This document shows positions 1 through 4,948 of a stretch of 5,522 nt of DNA, one piece after another. Source of the DNA: Clostridia bacterium (GTDB lineage Bacteria; Bacillota; Clostridia; UMGS1883). The stretch covers positions 1 through 5,522 of the forward strand of contig CAAGBE010000007.1 of NCBI GenBank assembly GCA_900768005.1, given 5' to 3'. How positions within the stretch are numbered: position 1 is the stretch's first letter; every line of letters begins with the position of its first letter. The notes under the pieces are model-generated. The model saw nothing but the letters and a program-made list of their open reading frames with translations. It did no database searches and was not told the DNA's origin. The position numbers and the translations under genes are program-made.

Positions 1-31
1 ACTCTTTCCCTACACGACGCTCTTCCGATCT
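1..31 (+). other. Illumina adapter remnant (artefact)
   Basis: These 31 bases are identical, as I remember it, to the 3' end of the Illumina TruSeq universal/P5 adapter (the part ending in GCTCTTCCGATCT). Biological sequence begins at about base 32, immediately in a coding frame. The segment is untrimmed library adapter, not genome sequence, and it marks the true left edge of the insert. It should not be translated or used for homology searches. Confidence 0.97.
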
Positions 32-32
32 C

Positions 33-554
33 GTATACATACCTCTTGGAGGAAACAGAGTCAAAAAGCTCCGTTTTGTACTCAATATTATGATAGTATG
101 GTCACTGACGGGACTCTGGCACGGGGCAGGTCTTAACTTCATTTGCTGGGGAATATACTACGGAGCAATCCTGCTTGCCGAAAAGCTTATGCTTGGTAGA
201 CTTTTTGAAAAGCTTCCCGTATTCATATCACGGATTTATACTATACTTGTTGTTATTATCGGCTGGATATTCTTTGCATCGGAAAGCTTCACCTCTGCAT
301 GGGAATACATTTGTGCAATGTTTGGAAAAGCAAACGGACTTTTAGGCGTTCATCCGCAGAATATTGCTTGGCTTCCGCTTCTTTTAGTAGGTGCCGTTGC
401 ATCTACCCCGCTTTTTGCAAAGCTTTATGAAAAGCTAAAAGGTAAGGGCACAGAATTTCCCGTAAAGCTGTGCCTTGTCATTCTTGCACTTGTGCTTTGC
501 ACAGCTTCACTTGTAAGTGAAAGCTACAATCCTTTCCTTTATTTCAGATTTTAG
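33..554 (+). CDS. MBOAT family O-acyltransferase, C-terminal part (5' truncated)
   Basis: This is the last 173 codons of an AlgI/DltB-like membrane-bound O-acyltransferase; the frame is open from the adapter junction to a TAG stop at 552-554. The first codons read YIPLGGNR, a hallmark of the AlgI branch. WSLTGLWHGAGLNFICWG follows, with the invariant MBOAT histidine (family catalytic residue) encoded at 120-122. Further hydrophobic segments include ILVVIIGWIFF and KLCLVILALVLCTASLV, and the protein ends in NPFLYFRF, a typical family terminus. Full-length members are roughly 450-500 residues, so well over half is missing to the left. An internal ATG at 90 is not the start, because the conserved motif lies upstream of it in frame. 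Such enzymes move acyl groups from a cytoplasmic donor to an extracellular acceptor; the DHHW-type gene downstream fits an envelope-polysaccharide acylation pair. The acceptor is unknown. Confidence 0.95.
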   Translation, partial: VYIPLGGNRVKKLRFVLNIMIVWSLTGLWHGAGLNFICWGIYYGAILLAEKLMLGRLFEKLPVFISRIYTILVVIIGWIFFASESFTSAWEYICAMFGKANGLLGVHPQNIAWLPLLLVGAVASTPLFAKLYEKLKGKGTEFPVKLCLVILALVLCTASLVSESYNPFLYFRF

Positions 555-576
555 CCGAAAGAGAATAATCCGAACC
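554..576 (+). repeat. Left terminal inverted repeat of the MITE-like element
   Basis: The sequence starts GCCGAAAGAGA and ends AATCCGAACC. It is the reverse complement of 803-825 except at 565 and 566, and one of those two positions would still form a G-U wobble in RNA. Confidence 0.85.
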
Positions 577-591
577 CGCCTGAAACAGGGT

Positions 592-610
592 TATTTCGGT
601 ATATTTCGGT
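592..610 (+). repeat. Tandem 9-bp direct repeat
   Basis: TATTTCGGT occurs at 592-600 and again at 602-610, separated by a single A. It lies within the left branch of the MITE-like element. The copies are too short to say more than that they are internal structure of that element. Confidence 0.7.
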
Positions 611-621
611 TTGTCATCTTT

Positions 622-639
622 GCAAGGCGTCAGCCTTGC
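622..639 (+). repeat. Hairpin in the element's left branch
   Basis: GCAAGGC (622-628), loop GTCA, and GCCTTGC (633-639) form a perfect 7-bp stem. No T-tract follows, so it is not a standard terminator. A second GCAAGGC at 720-726 could pair with the same 3' arm, giving an alternative fold. Confidence 0.75.
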
Positions 640-690
640 TTCATCTTCCGCACCAAAATCTACTCAAAATTCCATCCGTTTCAGGTCGCA

Positions 691-800
691 GAATTTTAAA
701 AGTGCAGATTTTTGGTTGCGCAAGGCAAAAACACAGGAAATACTTTGTGTATTTCCGAGTATTTTAACATAGCGAAAGTAGAAATCTGTCTTTTAAAATC
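691..800 (+). repeat. Long-range stem of the element's right branch, with inner hairpin
   Basis: ATTTTAAAAG plus CAGATTT (within 693-711) pairs with AAATCTG plus CTTTTAAAAT (782-799), with one small bulge. Inside the stem, GGAAATAC (736-743) and GTATTTCC (749-756) form a perfect 8-bp hairpin with a TTTGT loop. An alternative pairing of AAATACT (738-744) with AGTATTT (758-764) is also possible. Confidence 0.75.
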
Positions 801-802
801 GA

Positions 803-825
803 GGTTCGGATTGCTCTCTTTCGGC
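803..825 (-). repeat. Right terminal inverted repeat of the MITE-like element
   Basis: This arm starts GGTTCGGATT and ends CTCTTTCGGC. It mirrors 554-576 at 21 of 23 positions and stops directly before the Shine-Dalgarno sequence of the DHHW-type gene. Confidence 0.85.
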
Positions 826-830
826 GAAGG
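826..830 (+). promoter_or_regulatory. Ribosome binding site of the DHHW-type gene
   Basis: GAAGG lies 7 bases before the ATG at 838. It decides the start of the gene: a longer reading from TTG at 712 would be translated from inside the inverted-repeat element, has no comparable RBS, and lacks a sensible membrane-targeting N-terminus. Confidence 0.7.
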
Positions 831-837
831 TGTTACT

Positions 838-1974
838 ATGAAAAAAGAAAATGTTAAAAGCTTAATAATAATTCTTGTTTTCGCATTGTTTATAGGTGTT
901 GTTTCAATAGGGACTCTTATAACTGCACCGCAAACCAACTACCTTGAAAATGAGAAACGCTATACTGCCGAAATGCCTCCATTTTCTGTCAATACGCTTC
1001 TTGATACGACATATCTTAAAAATGCAGAAAAATATGTGGAAGACAGAATTTTCGGTAGAAGCTTTTTTGTAGGCACAAATTCTTATATGAAATTACTCGA
1101 GGGCGGAAATATTCTTGAGGATGTGTATATGTGTAGTGAGGGTTATCTTATCAATGCCCCCAAGCCCCTTAACGAGAAAAATGTAATCAATAATCTGTCC
1201 AGATTCGAGGAGTTTTCCAAGGAAGCAAATCTCCCCTCCAGAATGATTATTGTCCCCTCCCCGGGGTGCGTTATGTCGGAAATTGTTCCCGATAAAAATG
1301 CCCTCTACTGTGACAAATACATTTTTTCAAAAGCAGAGGAAATTCTCTCCAACATACAACTGACAGATGTTAGAGATTCCCTTAAAAATGCTTTTGAAAG
1401 CGGAAGTACAGTTTATTACAAAACAGACCACCACCTTAGTTCATACGGTTGCTATATACTGTATTCGGAATTTATGAAAGAGGCAGGACTCTCCCCCATT
1501 GCCAAAGAAAAATTCAACATAGAAACACACAAAAATTTCTGCGGAACGACCCGTGCATCAAGCGGATATTTCCTGACAAAGGGCGAGGATATAGAGCTTT
1601 GGCATTCTGCGTTTGATTTGGAGGTCAGCGTATCAAACGGAAAAGAATACGAAAAAACTCAGGACAGCTTCTTTTTCAGGGAGCATCTTGAAAATGACGA
1701 TAAATACCCCGTGTTTGCTGACGGGAACCATGCGCTTACAAAAATCACCAACAAATCAAAAAGCGGAAAAAATCTTCTTGTTATAAAGGATTCTTATGCT
1801 CATTGCACCGCAAACTTTCTGTCCTGCGAATATGAGAATGTTTATATGATAGATTTGAGATATTATCGCTTTCCTGTAAGTGAATTTATCAAAGAAAACG
1901 ACATTGACGAGCTTTTGTTTCTTTATGGAACAGATGCGATAAATACTGATACCAACTCCGCTTGGTTGTATTAA
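838..1974 (+). CDS. DHHW/AlgJ-like SGNH-type protein, partner of the MBOAT acyltransferase
   Basis: This 378-residue protein is anchored by one N-terminal membrane segment (about residues 8-30, after MKKENVK), leaving a large extracytoplasmic domain. Family-like blocks in order are: NEKR (38-41) leading to P47-F49, the usual post-anchor region; DRIFGR (69-74); VYMCSEGYLI (96-105); IIVPSPG (137-143); TDHHL (196-200); FCGTTRASSGYF (234-245); KDSYAH (317-322); and IDLRYY (338-343). The Asp-His pair (D197, H198) and the later D318-S319 match the SGNH-like catalytic arrangement of AlgJ/AlgX relatives. The signature that names the DHHW family normally ends in W, and here position 200 is L. The inferred role is handling acyl groups on an extracellular glycan together with the MBOAT protein encoded upstream. 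The two genes share a strand, but the MITE-like element separates them. The substrate and any esterase or transferase activity are not deducible. Confidence 0.88.
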   Translation: MKKENVKSLIIILVFALFIGVVSIGTLITAPQTNYLENEKRYTAEMPPFSVNTLLDTTYLKNAEKYVEDRIFGRSFFVGTNSYMKLLEGGNILEDVYMCSEGYLINAPKPLNEKNVINNLSRFEEFSKEANLPSRMIIVPSPGCVMSEIVPDKNALYCDKYIFSKAEEILSNIQLTDVRDSLKNAFESGSTVYYKTDHHLSSYGCYILYSEFMKEAGLSPIAKEKFNIETHKNFCGTTRASSGYFLTKGEDIELWHSAFDLEVSVSNGKEYEKTQDSFFFREHLENDDKYPVFADGNHALTKITNKSKSGKNLLVIKDSYAHCTANFLSCEYENVYMIDLRYYRFPVSEFIKENDIDELLFLYGTDAINTDTNSAWLY

Positions 1975-2016
1975 AAAAAGGCAGTGTAAAAAAATTTTTT
2001 ACACTGCCTTTTTTTT
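1973..2016. terminator. Bidirectional Rho-independent terminator
   Basis: GGCAGTGTAAAAAA (1980-1993) pairs with TTTTTTACACTGCC (1995-2008). The stem is flanked by an A-tract at 1973-1979 and a T-tract at 2009-2016, so it has the stem-plus-U-run form on both strands. It separates the convergent DHHW-type gene (stop at 1972-1974) and permease gene. The permease stop codon (1999-2001) lies inside the stem, so this terminator also encodes the last residues of the permease. Confidence 0.93.
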
Positions 2017-3342
2017 GAATAAGCTTCCTGCCAGCATTATAGCAACAAAAACAAGAATGTAATCTGTTATATCGGTAAAATGGGCATATATTGCACATAC
2101 TGCAGTAAAAACGCAAGCGACTATCCCCATACTGACAGTTATCCGCTTTAACGCAGATATTTTTGTCCCCCATTTTTTTAAAAACGAGAAAAATAAGGGG
2201 ATATACATTCCGTAAACAGTTACTACGGGAATCTCCGATATATCAAACCCGAAAGTCCCAAAAAGCGACTCCTCAGATATTTGTGTTCCAAAAAGGAAAA
2301 ACAGCCACAGAATTGAAAACACAAGCCCCAACGAAAATGATGCTACGGGCATACCGCTTACTGTGTTTATTTCAGAAAAAAGCTTGGGTGACGGCCCCTG
2401 CCCGTTCTTTCCTATGGAATACATAGCACGGCCTAAACTGAACATCATTCCGTTTAAGGCACCGATACACGAAATCGCGACAAAAGTAAGCAAAAGCCCA
2501 GACAATCTTCCTAAAACATTTGAAAATGCAATTTTTATCCCGTCACTCCCGTAATTAAGGAGTATATCAGACGAAACAGCACCCATAATTCCCAGATAAT
2601 AAAAAACGTAAACCATAAGCACCGATACCCCTCCAAGCACCAGTGCTATGGGGAGATTCCTTCTGCTGTTTTTGAGCTCTCTGCCGATACTGAGGACGGC
2701 AATCCAGCCTTCATAAGCAAACATTACTGCACTCACCGAAGCAAAAAAGGTATTTCCGTTTGTTGCGGACTGATATACAGGATTCATATTGGTTTGCAGA
2801 TTTCCTGACAAAATACCTTTACCTATTCCCAGTATTATCATCAGGATAAGAGGAATCAGCTTGATAACAGTTGTTATCTTCTGTACACTACCCGACAAAT
2901 TGGGGAAAAGCGAATTTTGTGCAAAGCTTACTATAAGGAAAAGCCCTGCCAGAAGCATACACAATCCACCGCTACTGTCCTCCATCCCAATTGCCAATAG
3001 CGTGTACCTTGCACTCAGCCATGAGAGAACACTTGTAAGTGCAGGGTAATATACAGTTGCCATAAACCAACTAAGATAATACGAGTACCCCTCTCCTGCC
3101 GTAATCTCTCCGATTTCCTGCAACCCTCCACACCTTTTTGTTTCAGAGACAATTATTGAAAAACTTAAAAGGCAGACCATCATACTAAGTCCGCCTACGC
3201 TCCACGCCAAAAGCCCTGTTTTTCCGTTTCCGTGGGTTATGCGTGCAACTGTTTCCGCCTTAAAAAAAACACCGCTTCCGATAACGGAACCTATCACCAT
3301 AGCAACTGCCGTAGAAAGATTGTATTTTTCACTAAGCTTCAT
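1999..3342 (-). CDS. APC superfamily amino acid permease
   Basis: This 447-residue, very hydrophobic protein has about 12 predicted membrane helices and belongs to the amino acid-polyamine-organocation superfamily. Diagnostic features are the TM1 motif VIGSVIGSGVF (16-26) with the backbone-binding GSG, LLAWSVGG (44-51), CGGL (71-74), SWFMATVYYPALTSVLSWLSARY (91-113, quoted as family-like), the TM6 motif FAYEGW (208-213) and the following cytoplasmic loop ELKNSRRNLP (222-231). It most resembles the SteT/YkbA-like exchanger group, but substrate specificity cannot be read from the sequence. The length is normal for the family and no frameshift is evident. The ATG at 3342-3340 is supported by GGGGAGG at 3360-3354, with a rather long 11-base spacing. 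The gene stands alone: it faces the DHHW-type gene and diverges from the yajC block. Its last codons, for KKKAV, are formed by the shared terminator. Confidence 0.92.
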   Translation of the reverse strand: MKLSEKYNLSTAVAMVIGSVIGSGVFFKAETVARITHGNGKTGLLAWSVGGLSMMVCLLSFSIIVSETKRCGGLQEIGEITAGEGYSYYLSWFMATVYYPALTSVLSWLSARYTLLAIGMEDSSGGLCMLLAGLFLIVSFAQNSLFPNLSGSVQKITTVIKLIPLILMIILGIGKGILSGNLQTNMNPVYQSATNGNTFFASVSAVMFAYEGWIAVLSIGRELKNSRRNLPIALVLGGVSVLMVYVFYYLGIMGAVSSDILLNYGSDGIKIAFSNVLGRLSGLLLTFVAISCIGALNGMMFSLGRAMYSIGKNGQGPSPKLFSEINTVSGMPVASFSLGLVFSILWLFFLFGTQISEESLFGTFGFDISEIPVVTVYGMYIPLFFSFLKKWGTKISALKRITVSMGIVACVFTAVCAIYAHFTDITDYILVFVAIMLAGSLFKKKAV

Positions 3343-3372
3343 TTTATCTTATGCCTCCCCAAATGTGAACAC

Positions 3373-3402
3373 ATTGAAAATTTTAGATAAAGTGCTTGTA
3401 AA
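3373..3402 (-). promoter_or_regulatory. Possible permease promoter
   Basis: Read on the minus strand, TTTACA (3402-3397) and TTCAAT (3378-3373) are spaced by 18 bases upstream of the permease RBS. The -10 box is weak, so this is only a candidate. It would overlap the -35 region of the opposite promoter. Confidence 0.25.
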
Positions 3403-3424
3403 AGGAAAACTTTTGATATATAAT
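3396..3424 (+). promoter_or_regulatory. Sigma-A-type promoter for the 3476 gene and probably yajC
   Basis: TTGTAA (3396-3401, 4 of 6 matches to consensus) and a perfect TATAAT (3419-3424) are separated by 17 bases. The expected start of transcription is near 3431, about 45 bases before the ATG at 3476. Confidence 0.6.
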
Positions 3425-3475
3425 ATGCTGTGACTGATTTTTCTATTCACTATTTTAGCGGAGTGTGACATTTCT

Positions 3476-4078
3476 ATGAGAGCCTTTTTGAATTATTACA
3501 AATGGCATATTTTCTTCTTTATGCTCTTTGCGGTATGTGTCCTGACATTTACTATAACTTCCTGCCGTAAAAGTGAACCTGACCTTGTAATTAACTGTAT
3601 AAGTCCTGAGTATATCAACGTGCAGAACTTCAACGACAGAAAAAGCTATCTGGAAGCTTTGCTTCGCGATGCCGACGGTGACGATAAAAAGATTATGACC
3701 CTTGTAAACTACACTTATGACACGCAAAATAACCTTGATGAGGTTATGAAACTATTAGGGAATGTTAATGACAGTGACATTATTATAACAACTTCTGCTA
3801 CCTTAGCTGAATTTGAAGACAAGTCAATACTTATTGATATGAGAACTATCATTTCAGAGGCAGATTTAGAAAAGTATGTAACTTTGAAAGATGATACTGG
3901 GAAAGTCTATGCAGTATCCCTTAGTAATAACGATTATATAAAAGATATGGGATTTTTTAATACATCTGACTTATACATTACCGTCGCAGACGACGAAGAG
4001 GACGCGTCCAAGCGTTCTACAAAGAAAAAGAATGCACGAAATATTACTCTTGCTATCATAAAAGAATATAATATTTAA
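3476..4078 (+). CDS. Unrecognised lipoprotein-like or membrane-anchored protein
   Basis: I do not recognise this 200-residue protein by name. Its N-terminus, MRAFLNYYKWH, precedes a hydrophobic stretch (about 12-28) that ends in ITSC (27-30). This fits the lipobox pattern, so Cys30 may be lipidated; alternatively the stretch is a simple membrane anchor. The YYKW start before the helix recalls small anchored proteins of Clostridia, but I cannot cite a family securely. The exported part (about 31-200) contains short alternating hydrophobic strands such as LVINCI, DIIITTSATLAEF and KVYAVSL. This is loosely like a fragment of a solute-binding fold, which is only an inference. Residues 171-188 are strongly charged: an acidic DDEEDA run is followed by KRSTKKKNAR. 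A weak GGAG (3460-3463) lies 12 bases before the ATG. The yajC start is 32 bases downstream with no terminator between, so co-transcription with yajC is likely. Confidence 0.75.
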   Translation: MRAFLNYYKWHIFFFMLFAVCVLTFTITSCRKSEPDLVINCISPEYINVQNFNDRKSYLEALLRDADGDDKKIMTLVNYTYDTQNNLDEVMKLLGNVNDSDIIITTSATLAEFEDKSILIDMRTIISEADLEKYVTLKDDTGKVYAVSLSNNDYIKDMGFFNTSDLYITVADDEEDASKRSTKKKNARNITLAIIKEYNI

Positions 4079-4110
4079 TTTATATATAATTTTAGAAAGG
4101 TGGATGCGTT

Positions 4111-4440
4111 ATGATTACAGCATTTGCAGAGGGAACAACACCAAGCACAGCAGGTGGAATGGGGGCTTCTTTGATAAGCCTTATTATAACATTCCTGCCC
4201 ATGATTCTGATTTTCTATTTCCTGATTATCAGACCTCAGAAAAAGCAGCAGAAGAAAGTCAGCGAGATGCTTGCAGGGCTTCAGATTGGTGACAAAATAG
4301 TTACAATCGGCGGTATTGTAGGAAAAATCACCAGAATCAAGGATGACGAGATTCTTGTTGAAACAGGTATCGGCAATGAAAAGTCCGTTATTAAGTTCCA
4401 GAAGGCGGCTATCAGCACCGTACTCACAATACACGAATAA
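4111..4440 (+). CDS. yajC: Preprotein translocase subunit YajC
   Basis: This 109-residue protein has the standard YajC build: one N-terminal transmembrane helix (about 20-40) running directly into IIRPQKKQQKK (39-49). A small cytoplasmic domain follows, with LQIGDKIVTIGGIVGKI (57-73), the family hallmark. YajC associates with SecDF and the SecYEG channel in the membrane and is an accessory factor for protein export. The ATG has a good RBS (AAAGGTGGA, 4096-4104) with about 7-base spacing. secD follows after one intervening membrane-protein gene, supporting the assignment. A TATAAT at 4085-4090 just upstream has no clear -35 box, so a separate yajC promoter is uncertain. The gene is followed at once by a strong hairpin. 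Confidence 0.96.
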   Translation: MITAFAEGTTPSTAGGMGASLISLIITFLPMILIFYFLIIRPQKKQQKKVSEMLAGLQIGDKIVTIGGIVGKITRIKDDEILVETGIGNEKSVIKFQKAAISTVLTIHE

Positions 4441-4442
4441 TT

Positions 4443-4480
4443 TAAAACACCTCCGAATAGTATAGTTCGGAGGTGTTTTA
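4443..4480 (+). terminator. Hairpin after yajC that includes the next gene's Shine-Dalgarno
   Basis: TAAAACACCTCCGAA (4443-4457) and TTCGGAGGTGTTTTA (4466-4480) form a perfect 15-bp stem with an 8-base loop. The 3' arm ends in TTTTATTAT, a weak U-rich tail, so partial termination is plausible. The same arm carries GGAGGTG (4469-4475), the ribosome binding site of the gene starting at 4483. The structure could therefore act as a terminator, an SD-masking element, or both. Confidence 0.75.
4469..4475 (+). promoter_or_regulatory. Ribosome binding site buried in the hairpin
   Basis: GGAGGTG is a near-ideal Shine-Dalgarno sequence 7 bases before the ATG at 4483. It sits wholly in the 3' arm of the 4443-4480 stem and pairs with CACCTCC at 4448-4454. 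Confidence 0.8.
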
Positions 4481-4482
4481 TT

Positions 4483-4860
4483 ATGAATATATTTTCTCTG
4501 CATTCTTTAAAGAAGTACATACTTTCTGTTTTAGTTTCATTTTTGATAACTCTTGTGTTTCTGGGAATAGTCAGCCTTGTTTTCTCTTTCTTTCCCCCTG
4601 CAAGCTGGCTTCTCAATGCTTTTTGCCGTTACAGCATATTTTTAACTGCACTTCTTTCTGCATTTTTCAGTGCAAGAGCGTCCTCAGGACAAGGGATGCT
4701 GACAGGTATTATTGCCTCGGTGATATGCCTTTTAGCTACGGCTTTAATTGGATTTTTAATCTTTAAATCAGGCAATTTCCCCAACCTTTTTTTCCGTAAC
4801 TTACCCATAGGAGTTTTGTGCGGAGGAGCAGGCGGTATCTTAGGAATAAACAGTAAATAA
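4483..4860 (+). CDS. TIGR04086/YrzE-type small membrane protein
   Basis: This 125-residue integral membrane protein has about four hydrophobic segments (roughly 11-36, 45-64, 69-93 and 105-121). A short FSARASSGQG loop follows the second, and the C-terminus is glycine-rich, GVLCGGAGGILGIN (109-122). Size, helix pattern and position between yajC and secD fit the TIGR04086 (DUF3792/YrzE-like) family, which often lies next to yajC in Clostridia; its function is unknown. The assignment rests more on topology and context than on a sharp motif. The ATG at 4483 follows an SD inside a hairpin, so translation may depend on that hairpin opening. I see no separate promoter, so expression probably comes from read-through of yajC transcription. 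Confidence 0.8.
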   Translation: MNIFSLHSLKKYILSVLVSFLITLVFLGIVSLVFSFFPPASWLLNAFCRYSIFLTALLSAFFSARASSGQGMLTGIIASVICLLATALIGFLIFKSGNFPNLFFRNLPIGVLCGGAGGILGINSK

Positions 4861-4873
4861 TTGCGTTTTTCTA

Positions 4874-4902
4874 TTGACTATTTTTGCTTTTACAGATATA
4901 AT
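4874..4902 (+). promoter_or_regulatory. Strong sigma-A-type promoter for secD
   Basis: TTGACT (4874-4879, 5 of 6 to consensus) and a perfect TATAAT (4897-4902) are separated by exactly 17 bases. Transcription would start near 4909, giving a leader of about 40 bases before the secD ATG. It lies just after the preceding stop codon (4858-4860). Confidence 0.78.
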
Positions 4903-4933
4903 AGTAATGTTATTGTGATATATAAATAATGAC

Positions 4934-4941
4934 AAAGGAGG
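4934..4941 (+). promoter_or_regulatory. Ribosome binding site of secD
   Basis: AAAGGAGG is a consensus Shine-Dalgarno sequence 7 bases before the ATG at 4949, and it fixes the start of secD. Confidence 0.88.
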
Positions 4942-4948
4942 AACAATA

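Larger units (their letters stand above)
554..825. mobile_element. MITE-like non-coding element with terminal inverted repeats
   Basis: This 272-bp block is bounded by 23-bp inverted repeats (554-576 and 803-825; 21 of 23 positions match) and has no convincing gene. Inside are two side-by-side long-range stems. Stem A is 579-586 with 678-685 (8 bp perfect, extendable by 588-591 with 674-677) and encloses a hairpin at 622-639. Stem B is 691-712 with 781-800 (about 18 Watson-Crick pairs with small bulges) and encloses a hairpin at 736-756. The whole can fold as a closed multi-branch structure. The left end coincides with the last base of the MBOAT stop codon, and the right end abuts the GAAGG ribosome binding site of the next gene. 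I see no target-site duplication. A miniature inverted-repeat element or other dispersed intergenic repeat is the favoured reading; a structured RNA is the alternative. Small open frames crossing it are not supported as genes. Confidence 0.7.

Noticed and set aside
622..639. Rho-independent terminator after the MBOAT gene
   Set aside because: The hairpin has no following T-run; it fits better as internal structure of the MITE-like element.
517..699. Small plus-strand open frame (60 codons) starting inside the MBOAT gene
   Set aside because: It runs from another frame of the MBOAT gene into the inverted-repeat element, has no RBS of note, and its content is dictated by the repeat.
712..837. 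TTG-initiated N-terminal extension of the DHHW-type protein
   Set aside because: These 42 codons lie in the inverted-repeat element; ATG 838 has a GAAGG RBS and yields a normal membrane-anchor N-terminus.
555..837. Promoter for the DHHW-type gene within the element
   Set aside because: The best pair, TTGCGC (716-721) with AATACT (739-744), is weak in both boxes and lies inside strong secondary structure; not enough to call.
696..938. Minus-strand open frame across the repeat and the start of the DHHW-type gene
   Set aside because: It is antisense to a well-supported gene start and made mostly of repeat sequence; there is no RBS or recognisable protein.
4075..4616. Minus-strand open frames opposite yajC
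   Set aside because: They overlap the clearly assigned yajC and the next gene on the opposite strand and show no family-like sequence.
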